Source: Marinicella marina (GTDB lineage: Bacteria; Pseudomonadota; Gammaproteobacteria; Xanthomonadales; Marinicellaceae). Taken from it: a stretch of 64,000 bases of DNA. Made by a program: the position numbers and the translations under genes. The stretch is from assembly GCF_030065545.1 (NCBI RefSeq), contig NZ_JASJNC010000002.1:124001-188000 (forward strand), written 5' to 3'. The number at the start of each line of letters is the position of its first letter. The first letter of the stretch is position 1. Of the stretch, positions 61,459-64,000 are shown in pieces. The notes under the pieces were generated by a model that saw only the letters and a list, made by a program, of their open reading frames with translations, searched no databases and was not told where the DNA came from.

Positions 61459-63507
61459 TCACTCCGCAAAGGGTTCGCTGTTTGATGCCACCATGGTTAA
61501 AATATCGTAAGCTGCCACCACTTCATCATGCTGGTTAATGGCTTGTAAATCCCACCGCACTTCGCCGTAACCCTTACCCCGGCGGTAAGATTTTTGTTTG
61601 CAGGTCAGTTGAATGGTGATGACATCACCGGGATAAACCGGTTCAGTAAAGCGCAAATCATCCAAGCCATAATTAGCCAATACAGGGCCCTCGTCGGGAT
61701 AAACAAATAAACCGGCAGCCATTGAAACCAAGAAATAACCATGGGCCACACGCCCATCAAAAAACGGGTTGCGGGCAGCGGCATCCTCATCCATGTGGGC
61801 ATAAAAATGATCGCCCGATAAATCAGCAAAGGCTTCGATATCACCCAAAGTAATCTCTCGACTGGCTGTGGTGATGGCTTGACCCACTGCTAATTCTTCA
61901 TAGTGTAATTTGAATGGGTGCGTTGGTGGCTCAATGGTGGCTGCTTTGGGCATGTATTTTGCAGTCAGTTTAGTCAGGGTAGTTGGTGAGCCTTGGATGG
62001 CTGTGCGTTGCATGTAATGTTTAACACCACGGATACCACCCATCTCTTCACCACCACCGGCGCGGCCCGGACCACCATGTACTAGATGAGGCAAGGGCGA
62101 ACCGTGGCCTGATGATTCACCAGCTGAATCGCGGTTGATCAACATCAAACGACCATGGAAGGCAGCGGTGCGATTAACCAATTCACATACCGCATCATCG
62201 TCTTGGCCAAAAATAGAACCCACCAAAGAACCTTGGCCCAAGTTTGCCAGCTGTCCAGCTTCTGCCAGCGTGTCATAGGGCATCAAAGTGGAAACCGGTC
62301 CAAAAGCTTCGATGTCATGGGCTTGGTGGTGAACCAACGGTTGTTTATTTAATAACAAAATTGGTGAGACAAAAGCGCCGGCTTCGTCATTGGCGCCGGT
62401 GACTGCCACTTGATTGGGGTCGCCATAGATCAATTCACAGCTTTGTTGTAACTCAGCCACCCGTTCTCTGACTTCTTGTTGTTGTGCCATGCTGGCCAAC
62501 GAACCCATTTTTACACCTTCTATTGTGGGGTCACCGATGGTGACTTCAGCCAATTCTTTGCTGATGGCTTGGGCCACGGCATCGGTCAGTTCGGCTGGCA
62601 CAATGGCCCGTCTGATGGCGGTACATTTCTGTCCGGCTTTAACGGTCATTTCCCTGACCACTTCTTTGACATACAAATCAAATTCCGGAGTGTCAGGCGT
62701 GGCATCAGGGGTCAGAATAGAACAGTTCAATGAATCAGCTTCCATGGTGAACCGCACGGCATTTTTGGTGATGTTATCTCTGGATTTGAGGTACTGACCA
62801 GTGGCTGCTGAACCGGTGAATGCCACCACATCTTGGCAAGTCAATAAGTCCAATAAATTACCGGTTGAACCACAGATAAGTTGCACCGAGCCTTCAGGTA
62901 ACACCCCTGAATCTATCATCGCCTGGAACATCAATTCAGTTAAGTATGCCGTGTCTGATGCCGGCTTAACGATGGCGGGTACGCCACCCAGAAGACTGGG
63001 AGCCAGTTTTTCTAACATGCCCCAACAAGGGAAGTTAAAGGCGTTGATATGAATGGCCACGCCTTGTAGCGAGGTGCATATGTGCTGCGCCAAGAAGGTA
63101 CCGTTTTTAGAAATGTGTTCAGGTGGACCGTCTAACAAAATGTGGTGGTCTGGCATTTCTCGTCGGCCTTTGCCCGAATAGACAAACAAAGTGCCGATAC
63201 CACCATCGATATCGATCCATGAGTCCAGTTTGGTGGCACCAGTGGCAGCCGATAATTGATAAAATTCTTTTTTCCTTGAGGTCAGGTAAAGTGCTAATTC
63301 TTTCAGCATCAAGGCTCTTTCGTGGAATGTCATTTTGGCCAAAGCAGCTTGGCCAGTGGTTTTGGCATAGTCCAACATGCCAGAAAAGTCTAGGCCGGCG
63401 CTGGAAATCTGCGCAATGGCTTGGCCATTGATGGCGTGGTTACAGGTCTTAAATCCTTCTTTGGCAGTGTGCCATTGTCCTTTGGCATAGCTTTTTAATT
63501 GATTCAT
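61459..63507 (-). CDS. paaZ: Bifunctional oxepin-CoA hydrolase / semialdehyde dehydrogenase (PaaZ-like)
   Basis: 682 residues, as in E. coli PaaZ (681). The aldehyde dehydrogenase part (about 1-515) has NAFNFPCWG, FTGSAATG, a glutamate in FTMEADSLN and the catalytic cysteine in KAGQKCTAIRR. The C-terminal MaoC hydratase domain (about 535-675) has DLSGDHFYAHMDEDAA and FFDGRVAHGYFLVS with the catalytic Asp/His. In phenylacetate breakdown it opens the oxepin ring and oxidises the aldehyde. No other paa gene is in the window. ATG 63507 is chosen to match the family start (MNQLKSYAKGQW). Confidence 0.93.
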   Translation of the reverse strand: MNQLKSYAKGQWHTAKEGFKTCNHAINGQAIAQISSAGLDFSGMLDYAKTTGQAALAKMTFHERALMLKELALYLTSRKKEFYQLSAATGATKLDSWIDIDGGIGTLFVYSGKGRREMPDHHILLDGPPEHISKNGTFLAQHICTSLQGVAIHINAFNFPCWGMLEKLAPSLLGGVPAIVKPASDTAYLTELMFQAMIDSGVLPEGSVQLICGSTGNLLDLLTCQDVVAFTGSAATGQYLKSRDNITKNAVRFTMEADSLNCSILTPDATPDTPEFDLYVKEVVREMTVKAGQKCTAIRRAIVPAELTDAVAQAISKELAEVTIGDPTIEGVKMGSLASMAQQQEVRERVAELQQSCELIYGDPNQVAVTGANDEAGAFVSPILLLNKQPLVHHQAHDIEAFGPVSTLMPYDTLAEAGQLANLGQGSLVGSIFGQDDDAVCELVNRTAAFHGRLMLINRDSAGESSGHGSPLPHLVHGGPGRAGGGEEMGGIRGVKHYMQRTAIQGSPTTLTKLTAKYMPKAATIEPPTHPFKLHYEELAVGQAITTASREITLGDIEAFADLSGDHFYAHMDEDAAARNPFFDGRVAHGYFLVSMAAGLFVYPDEGPVLANYGLDDLRFTEPVYPGDVITIQLTCKQKSYRRGKGYGEVRWDLQAINQHDEVVAAYDILTMVASNSEPFAE

Positions 63508-63765
63508 AGTTTTCTTATTTGGCAGCAGGCATAGCAACGTATTCAATCGTGCGCTCAATCAAGCACAACGTTGATGCCAAGCATTGTGGAGTTTTTGTCC
63601 CGGTGATTTGAATCATCAAATCGTTGCACGATTATAACATGTGATGCCACCTTGCAAATTCAGAAAATCAGTTGGTTTTAAGTTATGATAGTCACAGGAC
63701 AATTAGTTAAAGCTGTCTACTCGGGCAGACCTGATTGGCAGCTCAACATTCTGGATACCTGAAGC

Positions 63766-64000
63766 ATGAACCCAATGACAGCATCTGTAACCTACCAAAA
63801 AGTGGCCTTTATTCTGAGCATGATATTCGCTGGTGCAGTGTTCGCTGAAATCAGTTCAGTCAAATTTGTCAACATCGAAGTCTATGATACTTACGAGGGA
63901 TTGGCTGGCAATAAAGTCACACAAATAGAACAAGATTCAGATGGTTATATGTGGTTTGGTACCCACGGTGGTATGAGTCGATTTGACAGTCAAAACTTTG
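63766..64000 (+). CDS. Two-component-type sensor propeller protein, N-terminal fragment
   Basis: Only the first 78 codons are inside the window. A signal peptide (FILSMIFAGAVFA) is followed by YDTYEGLAGNKVTQIEQDSDGYMWFGTHGGMSRFD, a first Reg_prop (two-component regulator propeller) blade with its WFGT motif. Such proteins usually continue into a periplasmic propeller, a Y_Y_Y domain, a TM and a GGDEF or histidine kinase output. Which output follows cannot be seen. Confidence 0.75.
   Translation, partial: MNPMTASVTYQKVAFILSMIFAGAVFAEISSVKFVNIEVYDTYEGLAGNKVTQIEQDSDGYMWFGTHGGMSRFDSQNF

Overview
The window reads as chromosomal DNA of a free-living, probably marine gammaproteobacterium. Core genes are of gammaproteobacterial type (thrABC, hemX/hemY, glyA, nusB, thiL, pgpA, rep, mutM, erpA, nudC, gltA, pal/cpoB, queE/queC). 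The plant/alpha-type glutamate-cysteine ligase, the TtpC-type TonB apparatus with DUF3450 and the large secreted proteins recall Xanthomonadales-related marine lineages such as Marinicella. That placement is inference from gene content, not a search. I saw no phage, insertion sequence, CRISPR array, rRNA or tRNA.

Layout. 1-3.5 kb (minus): a GntR/YtrA-type repressor, a 7-TM membrane protein and a beta-lactamase-fold serine hydrolase that runs off the left edge. 3.8-5.7 kb (plus): an AT-rich BspA/DUF285 repeat surface protein. 5.7-6.7 kb: mostly non-coding, with one candidate 55-residue protein. 6.7-9.8 kb (plus): hemX-hemY, then a CAP-domain secreted protein. 9.9-14.7 kb (minus): thrA-thrB-thrC preceded by a complete threonine/isoleucine leader-peptide attenuator. 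14.8-24.9 kb: a dedicated TonB energy-transduction locus (DUF3450, TtpC-like ExbB, ExbB, ExbD, TonB, TPR protein, TonB-dependent receptor; minus), with a divergent secreted beta-helix-like protein. 25-28.7 kb: a DUF6491-like lipoprotein, a SYLF-domain protein, a secreted amidohydrolase and an LrgA/LrgB pair.

28.7-34.5 kb (minus): compact glyA-nusB-thiL-pgpA-saccharopine dehydrogenase-like-MscS-like operon, with hemJ upstream. 34.7-37.9 kb (plus): DUF6776-like protein, bactofilin, erpA, nudC, mutM. 38-42.9 kb (plus): a MASE1-PAS-GGDEF-EAL protein and Rep helicase. 42.9-45.1 kb: a lipoprotein and an ECF sigma / anti-sigma-like / DUF4252 operon with a candidate ECF-type promoter. 45.2-48.4 kb: L31 type B, citrate synthase, RsmJ and a DUF6502-like protein. 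48.4-51.3 kb: a peptide-binding protein and glutamate-cysteine ligase. 51.4-55.9 kb (minus): a 1495-residue secreted BNR/VPS10-like protein. 56-60.7 kb: a YeiH-family transporter and pal / cpoB-queE-queC-MOSC. 60.9-63.5 kb (minus): PaaZ-like bifunctional enzyme and acyltransferase. 63.77 kb onward: the start of a sensor-propeller protein cut by the right edge.

The most notable items are the thr attenuator, whose four RNA segments can be read directly; the TonB/DUF3450 machine with its divergent secreted partner and a possible leader-controlled 5' region; a small W/G-rich extracellular domain shared by two unlinked secreted proteins; and a thiL gene with no ATG/GTG/TTG start, lying in frame with nusB across a single stop codon.
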